Shown here: one piece after another, positions 1-5,380 of the stretch
How the letters are laid out: every line of letters starts with the position of its first letter
Numbering within the stretch: position 1 is the stretch's first letter
Assembly: GCA_020052215.1 (NCBI GenBank)
Contig: JAGVPN010000409.1
Location: forward strand, 1-8,861
Length of the DNA stretch: 8,861 nucleotides
Direction of reading: 5' to 3'
Source of the DNA: Syntrophobacterales bacterium
GTDB lineage: Bacteria > Desulfobacterota > Desulfobaccia > Desulfobaccales > 0-14-0-80-60-11
Notes under the pieces: generated by a model
Database searches by the model: none
Seen by the model: only the letters and a program-made list of their open reading frames with translations
What the model was told of the DNA's origin: nothing
Program-made: the position numbers and the translations under genes

Positions 1-740
1 AGGTACTGGACGAAGGAGACGATGCCGCCTTCGTAAATAAATTCGTTCTTGCGGCCCGAGAGCTCGTCCAGCAGATTGATGCGCACCCCGCCGTTGAGGA
101 AGGAGAGCTCCCGGAGGCGCTGGGCCAGGAGGTCGTAGCTGAAGTTGATCTCGGCAAAAATCTGGCAGTCGGGGAAAAAGGTCACCTTGGTGCCCCGGCG
201 CTTGGTCTTGCCGGTGATGGTCAAGGGCGTGGCGGTCTTGCCCCGCTCGTAGCGTTGGTGATAAACCTTGCCGTCCCGGCGGATCTCCACCTCCAGGTAT
301 TCGGACAGGGCGTTGACCACCGAAACCCCGACGCCGTGGAGGCCGCCGGAAACCTTGTAGGCGCCGGAATCGAACTTGCCGCCGGCGTGCAGGCGGGTCA
401 TGACCACCTCCACCGCGGGCAGGTTTTCGCCGGGGTGCAGGTCCACGGGAATGCCCCGGCCGTTGTCTTCCACGGTGACGCGGTGGTCCGAATGGACGGT
501 AACCTTGATGTCGTTGCAATGCCCGCCCATGGCCTCGTCGATGGAGTTGTCCACCACTTCATAGACTAGGTGGTGGAGGCCTTCGGGGCCGGTATTGCCG
601 ATGTACATGGCCGGCCGCTCCCGCACAGGCTCCAGGCCCTTGAGGACCTGGATTTTATCGGCGTCGTACTCGGCGTTTCTTTTCCCTTCACCAGAAAGCA
701 CTAGGTTACCGCTACCTACCTTTGAATCTTTTTCAGGCAA
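1..740 (-). CDS. gyrB: DNA gyrase subunit B, N-terminal part (3' end beyond left edge)
   Basis: GyrB is the ATPase subunit of DNA gyrase, which introduces negative supercoils. The window shows the first 246 residues, covering most of the GHKL ATPase domain. Visible motifs are [10 protein letters not shown] (61-70, with the catalytic-base Glu61 and Mg-binding Asn65), EDNGRGIP (91-98, adenine-contact Asp92), LHAGGKFD (117-124) and the ATP-lid GGLHGVGVS (132-140), in the family order. The start is TTG at 740-738, because GAGAGGAG (755-748) sits 7 bases upstream and no ATG is available before the conserved [18 protein letters not shown] block. This gives a leader about 20 residues longer than in E. 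coli GyrB. An in-frame GTG at 701-699 is possible but has no good Shine-Dalgarno. It is the last visible gene of the dnaN run, 25 bases after the CGGC gene. ParE is the main alternative; the sequence and the dnaN neighbourhood favour GyrB. Confidence 0.95.
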   Translation of the reverse strand, partial: MPEKDSKVGSGNLVLSGEGKRNAEYDADKIQVLKGLEPVRERPAMYIGNTGPEGLHHLVYEVVDNSIDEAMGGHCNDIKVTVHSDHRVTVEDNGRGIPVDLHPGENLPAVEVVMTRLHAGGKFDSGAYKVSGGLHGVGVSVVNALSEYLEVEIRRDGKVYHQRYERGKTATPLTITGKTKRRGTKVTFFPDCQIFAEINFSYDLLAQRLRELSFLNGGVRINLLDELSGRKNEFIYEGGIVSFVQY

Positions 741-747
741 AGGGTTA

Positions 748-755
748 CTCCTCTC
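748..755 (-). promoter_or_regulatory. Ribosome binding site fixing the TTG start of gyrB
   Basis: On the minus strand the bases read GAGAGGAG, then 7 bases, then TTG. This is the only good Shine-Dalgarno close to the beginning of the gyrB reading frame, and it decides the non-ATG start. It lies between the CGGC stop codon (768-766) and gyrB. Confidence 0.7.
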
Positions 756-765
756 GAAAAAATAG

Positions 766-1221
766 TCACTCTTGGGGAATCTTTAAGGTTCCCCGGATCA
801 AATCATTCATGGTTTGGGGCGCGGCCAGGGTCTGGCACAGCAGTTCTTTGACCCCCTGTTGGAAGCGGTCGCGATCCGTTGGTTGATGGGTCCCCATCAC
901 CATATTTATACCAGGAAACTCACGTTTTATCAATGCCGTGTAGGGTTTGATAAAGGGACATAAGGTCACCATACAGAAGGACAGGTGCAGGGCATCCAGG
1001 CGGAACTCGGCCACCGCCCGGACTCGTTTGAGAATTTTTTCCGGCGCGGCCAGGGTGGGGCAACCGGCGCAATTAATGATGCCGATTAAATCCAGCGGTT
1101 CATTTTGGGGGTAGGACTCGAACCAGCCCCGGCGCTTTCTCATATCCGCCAGACACACCACGGAAGCGCAATTGCTGTCCTGGGTGCAATTTGAACAGGT
1201 CAGAATGCCGATGCGGGCCAT
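766..1221 (-). CDS. CGGC-domain cysteine-rich protein (putative metal binding)
   Basis: This 151-residue soluble protein resembles the CGGC domain family, whose members are predicted metal-binding proteins of unknown function. It starts [12 protein letters not shown]. It carries nine cysteines: C9, C12, C18, C23, the signature pair C51-A-G-C54 (Ala where the family name has Gly), C83 and C88 in SFCMVTLCP, and C129. The GTH at 110-112 is the other conserved family motif. The order (N-terminal Cys cluster, CxGC, CxxxxCP, GTH) is as expected for a full-length member. The ATG is supported by AAGGAG 8 bases upstream. It lies between a TIGR04076 protein (54-base gap with a hairpin) and gyrB (25-base gap), so co-transcription with dnaN and gyrB is likely. 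No transmembrane segment or signal peptide is seen. The role is unknown; handling of a metal or Fe-S centre is inferred from the cysteines only. Confidence 0.8.
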   Translation of the reverse strand: MARIGILTCSNCTQDSNCASVVCLADMRKRRGWFESYPQNEPLDLIGIINCAGCPTLAAPEKILKRVRAVAEFRLDALHLSFCMVTLCPFIKPYTALIKREFPGINMVMGTHQPTDRDRFQQGVKELLCQTLAAPQTMNDLIRGTLKIPQE

Positions 1222-1249
1222 AAGGTGGTCTCCTTTTGGCGGAATATCC

Positions 1250-1266
1250 GGCGGGCATTGCCCACC
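1250..1266 (-). other. Intercistronic hairpin between TIGR04076 and CGGC genes
   Basis: On the minus strand the transcript can fold GGTGGGC-AAT-GCCCGCC, with seven pairs including one G.U wobble. No U-run follows, so it is not a typical intrinsic terminator. It shares a GGGyAATGCCC core with the hairpin after dnaN. A role in RNA processing or stability is only a possibility. Confidence 0.4.
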
Positions 1267-1275
1267 CGGCGTTTC

Positions 1276-1725
1276 TCAGGGGCGCGGCTTCGAATCTTTA
1301 ACCCGGGGCACCACCTTGACCTCGAACCTCACCTCACCGTAGCCGCCGCAGGCGACGCCCACGTCCAGGCAGCGGACCTGATGCATGAAATGAAACTGGT
1401 TGGGGTCCAGCCCTTCGCTCAGGCGCTCGTTGATGAGGGCCACCGGCACCGCCAACTGCGAGATGGCGTAAACACACAGTCTGGGAGGACAGAACTTGGT
1501 GATGAAATTGCCGTCCACGTCCAGGATAAATTTATCGCCTTCCTGATACCCGGAATTGCAGTTCCGGGCCCGCACTACCTGGACGGAGATGGAATATTTG
1601 GCCGCGGCCCGGCCCAACCGCTCCATTTGCCGCAGCCGGGGGTCTCCGGGCTGGAAAAGGGCTAATTCCGCCTCGGTGTAACCCACGAGTTCCCCGAAAC
1701 GCTTTAAAGCTTTATTCTCGTCCAT
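1276..1725 (-). CDS. TIGR04076 family protein
   Basis: This 149-residue protein of unknown function matches my memory of the TIGR04076 family: residues 56-64 read CNSGYQEGD, followed by a hydrophobic strand (KFILDV), then KFCPPRLCVYA (77-87), a helix, and CLDVGVACGGYGEVRFEV (119-136). Five cysteines (56, 79, 84, 119, 126) sit in these conserved blocks, suggesting metal or redox chemistry, though none is proven. The first 45 residues (KRFGELVGYTEAELALF and onward) form a charged helical extension that I recall in deltaproteobacterial members. The ATG at 1725 has GAGG 5 bases upstream. It lies 33 bases after the DUF3795 gene and 54 before the CGGC gene, in the same transcriptional direction as dnaN and gyrB. 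No signal peptide or membrane segment is seen. Family assignment is fairly secure; function is not known. Confidence 0.75.
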   Translation of the reverse strand: MDENKALKRFGELVGYTEAELALFQPGDPRLRQMERLGRAAAKYSISVQVVRARNCNSGYQEGDKFILDVDGNFITKFCPPRLCVYAISQLAVPVALINERLSEGLDPNQFHFMHQVRCLDVGVACGGYGEVRFEVKVVPRVKDSKPRP

Positions 1726-1758
1726 ATGGTCCTCGGGCGGTTCAGGCCCCCTGCCGCA

Positions 1759-2109
1759 TCATTGGCCCGGAAATTTCTTTCTCAGCGCTTCAAAGGAGGC
1801 CTTGGCCTCCGGCGAAACCTCGTGCAACTTTAGAAGATTTTCACACGGCGATTCACAAAAGGCGCAGTTTTCCAAACCTTTGCCGAGGCAGCATTGCCTG
1901 ATCTCGCATATCCGGCAAAACGCCAGTTTCCTTCCCTCTACACTCAGGCAACCGTCACAGTTAATATCTTCCTTCTTTAGATTCAACCCAAACTTTTCAG
2001 TATAGAGGGCCACGGTCTTTTCCCTGGCGACGTCATCATTTTTTTGGGTGGCGATAAATGTGGGGCAATGTGAACATACCAGCCCGCAATAAGCGATCAT
2101 TTCAGGCAT
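1759..2109 (-). CDS. DUF3795 domain-containing cysteine-rich protein
   Basis: This 116-residue protein has 12 cysteines and the pattern of DUF3795: MIAYCGLVCSHCPTFIAT (4-21), KEDINCDGC (46-54), then CRICEIRQCCLGKGLENCAFC (65-85) and SPCENLL (87-93). The spacing (CxxxCxxC, CxxC, CxxC, CC, CxxCxxxC) suggests binding of one or more zinc ions or Fe-S clusters. That is inference; the family has no established function that I know of. Length is typical for the family. The ATG at 2109 is preceded by AAGGA with an 8-base spacer. It is the first gene after dnaN (74-base gap with a hairpin), in the place where recF usually lies, followed by two other cysteine-containing small proteins and gyrB. It is soluble, with no signal peptide. 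Confidence 0.85.
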   Translation of the reverse strand: MPEMIAYCGLVCSHCPTFIATQKNDDVAREKTVALYTEKFGLNLKKEDINCDGCLSVEGRKLAFCRICEIRQCCLGKGLENCAFCESPCENLLKLHEVSPEAKASFEALRKKFPGQ

Positions 2110-2143
2110 CTTGGGGTTCCTTTCCTGGTCCTTTATTCAGTAA

Positions 2144-2160
2144 GCGGGGGCATTACCCGC
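2144..2160 (-). other. Intercistronic hairpin after dnaN
   Basis: In the 74-base gap between dnaN and the DUF3795 gene the minus strand reads GCGGG-TAATGCC-CCCGC, a perfect 5-bp GC stem with a 7-base loop. It is not followed by a T-run. The T-run on this strand lies before it, near the dnaN stop, so it is a poor terminator candidate. The core resembles the hairpin at 1250-1266. Confidence 0.4.
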
Positions 2161-2183
2161 CATTCGAAAACCAAAAAAAGTCT

Positions 2184-3386
2184 TTACAGGCTCATGGGCA
2201 TGATGATGCTGAAGTAGTGGGGGTCCGTCTGGTCCACCAGGCGGCAGGGGCGATCCTTTTCATTGAGCTCCAGGATCACCATGTCCGCGGCCATGGCGTT
2301 CAACGGCTCCAGAAAGTACCGGGCGTTGAAGCCGATCTCCATGGGAAGCTGGGCCGCGTCGCCCTGCTCCATGAACAGACCCACCACTTCCCGGCCTTCG
2401 CCCACCTCCGGGTTATTGAAGGTGACTTCCAGGTGGTCCGGCATGAGCTTTAAGATCACGCCTTTGAAGCGCTCGGTGGACAACAGCGCAATCCGCCGGA
2501 TGGTGTCTAACAAGACCCGGCGGTTGATGGCGAAACGATAGGCGAAGCTTTCCGGGATAATGCGGCGGTAGTCGGGGAATTTCTTGTCCATCAAGAGCCG
2601 GATAAAGAGATACCGGTCATCCGCTTTTAAGGCCAGGCTCTGCTTGCCCAGACCCAGGGAGACTTTTTCTTCTTCGGCCAGGAAGCGGATGACTTCCGCC
2701 ATGCCTTTCCGGGGGATGAGGATGCCTTTATCCATAGGAAACTGGCCGGATTCCGCCAGGGGGCGTTCAATCAGGGTGAGGCGGTGACCGTCGGTGGAGA
2801 TCAGGCGCAGCCAATAGTCCACTTCCAGGTCCACTCCTTGCTCTCCTTCCTCCCCTTCCTCAAGGGGTGGGTCCGGCGTCGGCCCGTGGCGTGGAATTCC
2901 CACCCGCTCCCAATAAATACTGGAGAGGTGGTACTGCAGGTCGTCGGCGCTTACTGAAAAGATGGTCTTTTCGATCATCTCCTTGACCATGCCGCTCTCC
3001 ACCTGCACCATCTCCTGGTCGGTGATCTCCGGGACCGGGGGGAACTGGTCCGCCGGCAGGCCGTGGAGCTGGTACCGGGCATCCCCCACCTGGATCTTTA
3101 AATTGGAATTTTCCGTGCCCGTGAGGTCCAGGGTTTCCCCCGGCAGCTCCTTGATCAGGTTAAAGAAGTAGTGGGCCTGGACCGTTAAGGCCCCGTGCTC
3201 CTGCACTTCCGCCGGATAGAAACCCCGGAAGCTCACCTCCAGGTCGGTGGCGGAAATGATTACCCGGTTTTCATCGGTCTGCAAGAGAAAATTGGCCAGA
3301 ATGGGCATGGTGCCCCGGCGGTCCACCACTCCCAGGGTCCGCCCCACTCCCTTCAACAAGGTTTCCCGATTGATGGAAAGGTGCAT
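2184..3386 (-). CDS. dnaN: DNA polymerase III sliding clamp (beta subunit)
   Basis: DnaN forms the ring-shaped sliding clamp that tethers DNA polymerase III to DNA and recruits partner proteins. The product is 400 residues. Recognisable blocks are the start MHLSINRETLLKGV, TMPILANFLL (26-35), HGLPADQFPPVP (108-119), STDGHRLTLIERPL (197-210), KKFPDYRRIIP (268-278) and the C-terminal IIMPMSL, the family's MPM end that lines the partner-binding cleft. Usual clamps are about 365-380 residues. The excess is explained by an insertion at about 165-189 in domain II, rich in Pro, Gly and acidic residues. The ATG has TAGGAG 9 bases upstream. The upstream neighbour is ilvD across a 310-base gap, not dnaA. 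Downstream come three small Cys-rich genes and gyrB instead of recF. A weak promoter is possible in the upstream gap. Confidence 0.97.
   Translation of the reverse strand: MHLSINRETLLKGVGRTLGVVDRRGTMPILANFLLQTDENRVIISATDLEVSFRGFYPAEVQEHGALTVQAHYFFNLIKELPGETLDLTGTENSNLKIQVGDARYQLHGLPADQFPPVPEITDQEMVQVESGMVKEMIEKTIFSVSADDLQYHLSSIYWERVGIPRHGPTPDPPLEEGEEGEQGVDLEVDYWLRLISTDGHRLTLIERPLAESGQFPMDKGILIPRKGMAEVIRFLAEEEKVSLGLGKQSLALKADDRYLFIRLLMDKKFPDYRRIIPESFAYRFAINRRVLLDTIRRIALLSTERFKGVILKLMPDHLEVTFNNPEVGEGREVVGLFMEQGDAAQLPMEIGFNARYFLEPLNAMAADMVILELNEKDRPCRLVDQTDPHYFSIIMPMSL
2820..2894 (-). other. Low-complexity in-frame insertion in the clamp
   Basis: Residues about 165-189 of DnaN contain PDPPLEEGEEGEQG, just before the conserved STDGHRL strand where E. 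coli-type clamps have only a short turn. The coding strand is a purine-rich tract with an embedded inverted repeat CCCCTT-GAGG-AAGGGG (2867-2852). The frame is kept, and the residues would lie in a surface loop of domain II. The boundaries are approximate because no alignment could be run. Confidence 0.5.
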
Positions 3387-3463
3387 ATTGCTTTTCTCCT
3401 AAAAGATTAGAAATCTAGTCGTTTTAATAAGAGGCCACCGGTTCGTCGATAAATGAGGTAACT

Positions 3464-3478
3464 TGTTGTTTAACAACA
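3464..3478. promoter_or_regulatory. 15-nt palindrome, operator-like
   Basis: TGTTGTTTAACAACA is a perfect palindrome around one central base, about 80 bases upstream of the dnaN start. Its size and symmetry fit a dimeric repressor site. No regulator gene is in the window, and I recognise no known operator. Confidence 0.35.
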
Positions 3479-3483
3479 TACTT

Positions 3484-3492
3484 TTATCTACA
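3484..3492 (+). promoter_or_regulatory. DnaA-box-like 9-mer
   Basis: TTATCTACA differs at one position from the consensus DnaA box TTATCCACA. Two weaker relatives lie on the minus strand in the same gap: TTATCGACG (3452-3444) and TTATCGACT (3578-3570). They could serve DnaA control of dnaN or belong to an origin. With only one close match the evidence is thin. Confidence 0.35.
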
Positions 3493-3631
3493 AAGAATCT
3501 TTCCTACCTTGGTGCGGTCACCGGGTTATCAGGGGCCGCCTCCGGGCCGGCCCCGGGGATTTGTCGAAAAGTCGATAAAGGGGACAGGTTGTTGCTAAGT
3601 CCTGTCAGCAAGGTGAAGGGCAACTATCTTC

Positions 3632-3686
3632 CCTGGTATTCGTTCTGGTTCCCAAGTTTAACTTGGGAACCAGAACGAATACCAGG
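3632..3686. repeat. Perfect 27-bp inverted repeat with 1-base centre (REP-like)
   Basis: The arms 3632-3658 and 3660-3686 are exact reverse complements around T3659. The core reads GTTCCCAAGTT-T-AACTTGGGAAC and the outer ends CCTGG/CCAGG. It begins 10 bases beyond the ilvD stop. No T-run follows on either strand beyond the arms, so it is not a standard intrinsic terminator, although the RNA hairpin would be very stable and could end or protect the ilvD transcript. From memory, dispersed palindromes with a TTCCCAA/TTGGGAA core occur between genes in many bacteria; whether this one is repeated in the genome cannot be seen here. Confidence 0.9.
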
Positions 3687-3696
3687 ACAAAATAAA

Positions 3697-5355
3697 TTAG
3701 TTACACACCGCGCCCTGGCTGCCGGAGCTCACCAGGCGGCTGTAGCGCGACAGATAACCCTGCCTGATTTTGGGCTCCGGCCGCTGCCAGGTTTCCCGGC
3801 GCCGGGCCAGCTCGGCCTCGTCCACCAGCAGGGTCAGGGTTTTGGCCGGGATATCGATCTTGATGCGGTCGCCCTCTTTGACCAGGGCGATGGGGCCGCC
3901 CTCCTCGGCCTCCGGCGAGATGTGGCCGATGGCCGCGCCTCTGGTGCCGCCGCTGAAGCGGCCGTCGGTCAACAGCGCCACTTCCTTGTCCAGGCCCATG
4001 CCGGCGATGGCCGAAGTGGGGGTGAGCATCTCCCGCATACCCGGGCCGCCCTTGGGGCCTTCGTAGCGGATGACCACGATGTCGCCGGGCTTAATGCGGC
4101 CCTCCAGGATGGCCTGGGTGGCCTCTTCCTCGGCCTCAAAGACCCGGGCCGAACCTTCATTCACCAGCATCTGAGGATCCACCGCCGACTGTTTGACCAC
4201 GCCGCCGTCCGGGGCCAGGTTGCCCCGGAGAATGGCGATGCCTCCCTGGGCGTGGTAAGGGTTGCTCAGGGGGCGGATAACCTGGTCGTTCAGGACCCGG
4301 ACCGGGGCCAGGTTGTCCGCCACGGTGGCGCCGGTGGCGGTGAGGGGCGCCCCGTCCACCAGGTCGGCCGCCATGAGGACGGCCATGACCGCGGGGACCC
4401 CGCCGGCCGCGTCCAGGTCCTCCAGGTGGTGGGGCCCGCCGGGGCTCAGGGAGCACAGGTGGGGAGTCTTAACGCTGATTTCATTGAACCGGTCCAGGGA
4501 CAGGTCAATCCCGGCTTCCCGGGCGATGGCCGGCACGTGGAGCACGGTGTTGGTGGAGCAGCCCAAGGCCATGTCCACCGCCATAGCGTTTTTGAAGGCC
4601 GCGAGCGTGGCGATCTGCCGGGGCAGGACCTGTTTGTCGACCAACTCCATGATCTTGAAGCCGGCTTCCTTGGCCAGGCGGTAGCGGGCCGCGGCGACCG
4701 CCGGGATGGTGCCGTTGCCGGGCAGGGCCAGGCCTAAGGCCTCGCTCAGGCAGTTCATGGAATTGGCGGTGAACATGCCGGCACAGGAGCCGCAGCCGGG
4801 ACAGGCGCATTCCGAGAGATCTTTGAGCTCGGCTTCGCTGATCTTTCCGCCTTTCACCGCCCCTACTCCCTCGAAGACCGTGATCAAATCCACCGCCTGG
4901 CCCTTAAAGCGCCCGGCCAGCATGGGCCCGCCGGAAATCAGGATGGCGGGGATGTTGAGGCGCAGGGCCGCCATGAGCATGCCGGGGATAATCTTGTCGC
5001 AATTGGCCACCAGGATGAGGCCGTCCACGGGATGGGCCGTGGCCATGGTCTCGATGGAGTCGGCGATGAGCTCCCGGGAGGGCAGGGAATATTTCATGCC
5101 GGCGTGGTGCATGGCCAGGCCGTCGCAGACGCCGATGACCCCGAACTCCAGAGGGGTGCCGCCATTGCTGCGCACCCCGGCCTTGGCGGCCTGGGTGATC
5201 TTGTCCAGGTGGATGTGCCCGGGGATAAACTCGTTATAGGAATTGGCCACGCCGATAATAGGCTGGTCGATCTCTTTGTCGGTCAATCCCATAGCCTTGA
5301 GGAGGGACCGATGGGGATATTTTTCCAGGCCTTGTTTCATCAAGTTGCTGCGCAT
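3697..5355 (-). CDS. ilvD: Dihydroxy-acid dehydratase
   Basis: IlvD converts 2,3-dihydroxy-3-methylbutanoate (or the 3-methylpentanoate) to the 2-oxo acid in valine, leucine and isoleucine synthesis, using an Fe-S cluster and Mg in the cytoplasm. The 552-residue product has the whole family pattern: PHRSLL (14-19), [14 protein letters not shown] (38-51), the [12 protein letters not shown] block (118-129, Cys119 as cluster ligand), [20 protein letters not shown] (184-203), [13 protein letters not shown] (431-443) and [10 protein letters not shown] (464-473, Ser468 the expected base). The motif PGH at 45-47 stands where the plant-type [2Fe-2S] enzymes have a Cys, as in E. coli IlvD, which hints at an oxygen-sensitive cluster. 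Length fits the roughly 550-residue bacterial and archaeal form rather than the 616-residue E. coli one. The ATG has GAGGAG 5 bases upstream. It follows the AT-rich glycosyltransferase gene by 25 bases. No other ilv gene is in the window. Confidence 0.97.
   Translation of the reverse strand: MRSNLMKQGLEKYPHRSLLKAMGLTDKEIDQPIIGVANSYNEFIPGHIHLDKITQAAKAGVRSNGGTPLEFGVIGVCDGLAMHHAGMKYSLPSRELIADSIETMATAHPVDGLILVANCDKIIPGMLMAALRLNIPAILISGGPMLAGRFKGQAVDLITVFEGVGAVKGGKISEAELKDLSECACPGCGSCAGMFTANSMNCLSEALGLALPGNGTIPAVAAARYRLAKEAGFKIMELVDKQVLPRQIATLAAFKNAMAVDMALGCSTNTVLHVPAIAREAGIDLSLDRFNEISVKTPHLCSLSPGGPHHLEDLDAAGGVPAVMAVLMAADLVDGAPLTATGATVADNLAPVRVLNDQVIRPLSNPYHAQGGIAILRGNLAPDGGVVKQSAVDPQMLVNEGSARVFEAEEEATQAILEGRIKPGDIVVIRYEGPKGGPGMREMLTPTSAIAGMGLDKEVALLTDGRFSGGTRGAAIGHISPEAEEGGPIALVKEGDRIKIDIPAKTLTLLVDEAELARRRETWQRPEPKIRQGYLSRYSRLVSSGSQGAVCN
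5340..5355 (-). repeat. Direct repeat copy at the ilvD start
   Basis: The minus strand reads ATGCGCAGCAACTTGA, the first five ilvD codons (MRSNL) plus one base. The same 16 bases with one mismatch open the upstream glycosyltransferase gene (6931-6916). IlvD proteins often begin MRSD followed by a conserved helix, so this copy is probably the original. The two copies bracket the AT-rich segment. Confidence 0.6.
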
Positions 5356-5380
5356 AATAACTCCTCATGATACTTCAGGA

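Larger units (their letters stand above)
3387..3696. other. Intergenic region between ilvD and dnaN
   Basis: No gene is supported in these 310 bases. From dnaN outward the region holds the dnaN Shine-Dalgarno (AGGAG at 3400-3396) and a weak minus-strand promoter-like pair (TTATCG 3452-3447, 17 bases, TATTAA 3429-3424). Further out are a 15-nt palindrome, a DnaA-box-like 9-mer, a GGGCCGGCCC palindrome (3544-3553), a GACAGG/CCTGTC stem (3583-3606) and the 55-nt inverted repeat beside the ilvD stop. A long plus-strand frame enters here from the antisense of ilvD; I see no coding support for it. Confidence 0.7.

Noticed and set aside
1225..1665. Plus-strand frame opposite the TIGR04076 gene
   Set aside because: The opposite strand carries a protein with recognisable conserved blocks and a Shine-Dalgarno; this frame has neither.
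3424..3452. Sigma-70 promoter for dnaN (TTATCG, 17 bases, TATTAA)
   Set aside because: Only 3 of 6 and 4 of 6 bases match the consensus; spacing is right but such matches are frequent by chance, so it is mentioned only in the intergenic entry.
3632..3686. Rho-independent terminator for ilvD
   Set aside because: The stem is far longer than usual and no T-run follows it in the direction of transcription; a terminating effect remains possible, but the standard call is not supported.
3463..4737. Long plus-strand frame of 424 codons, mostly antisense to ilvD
   Set aside because: It is the mirror of a clear, full-length ilvD gene in GC-rich DNA, where antisense frames stay open by codon bias. Its residues are Gly/Ala/Arg/His-rich with no recognisable domain, and no Shine-Dalgarno was evident.
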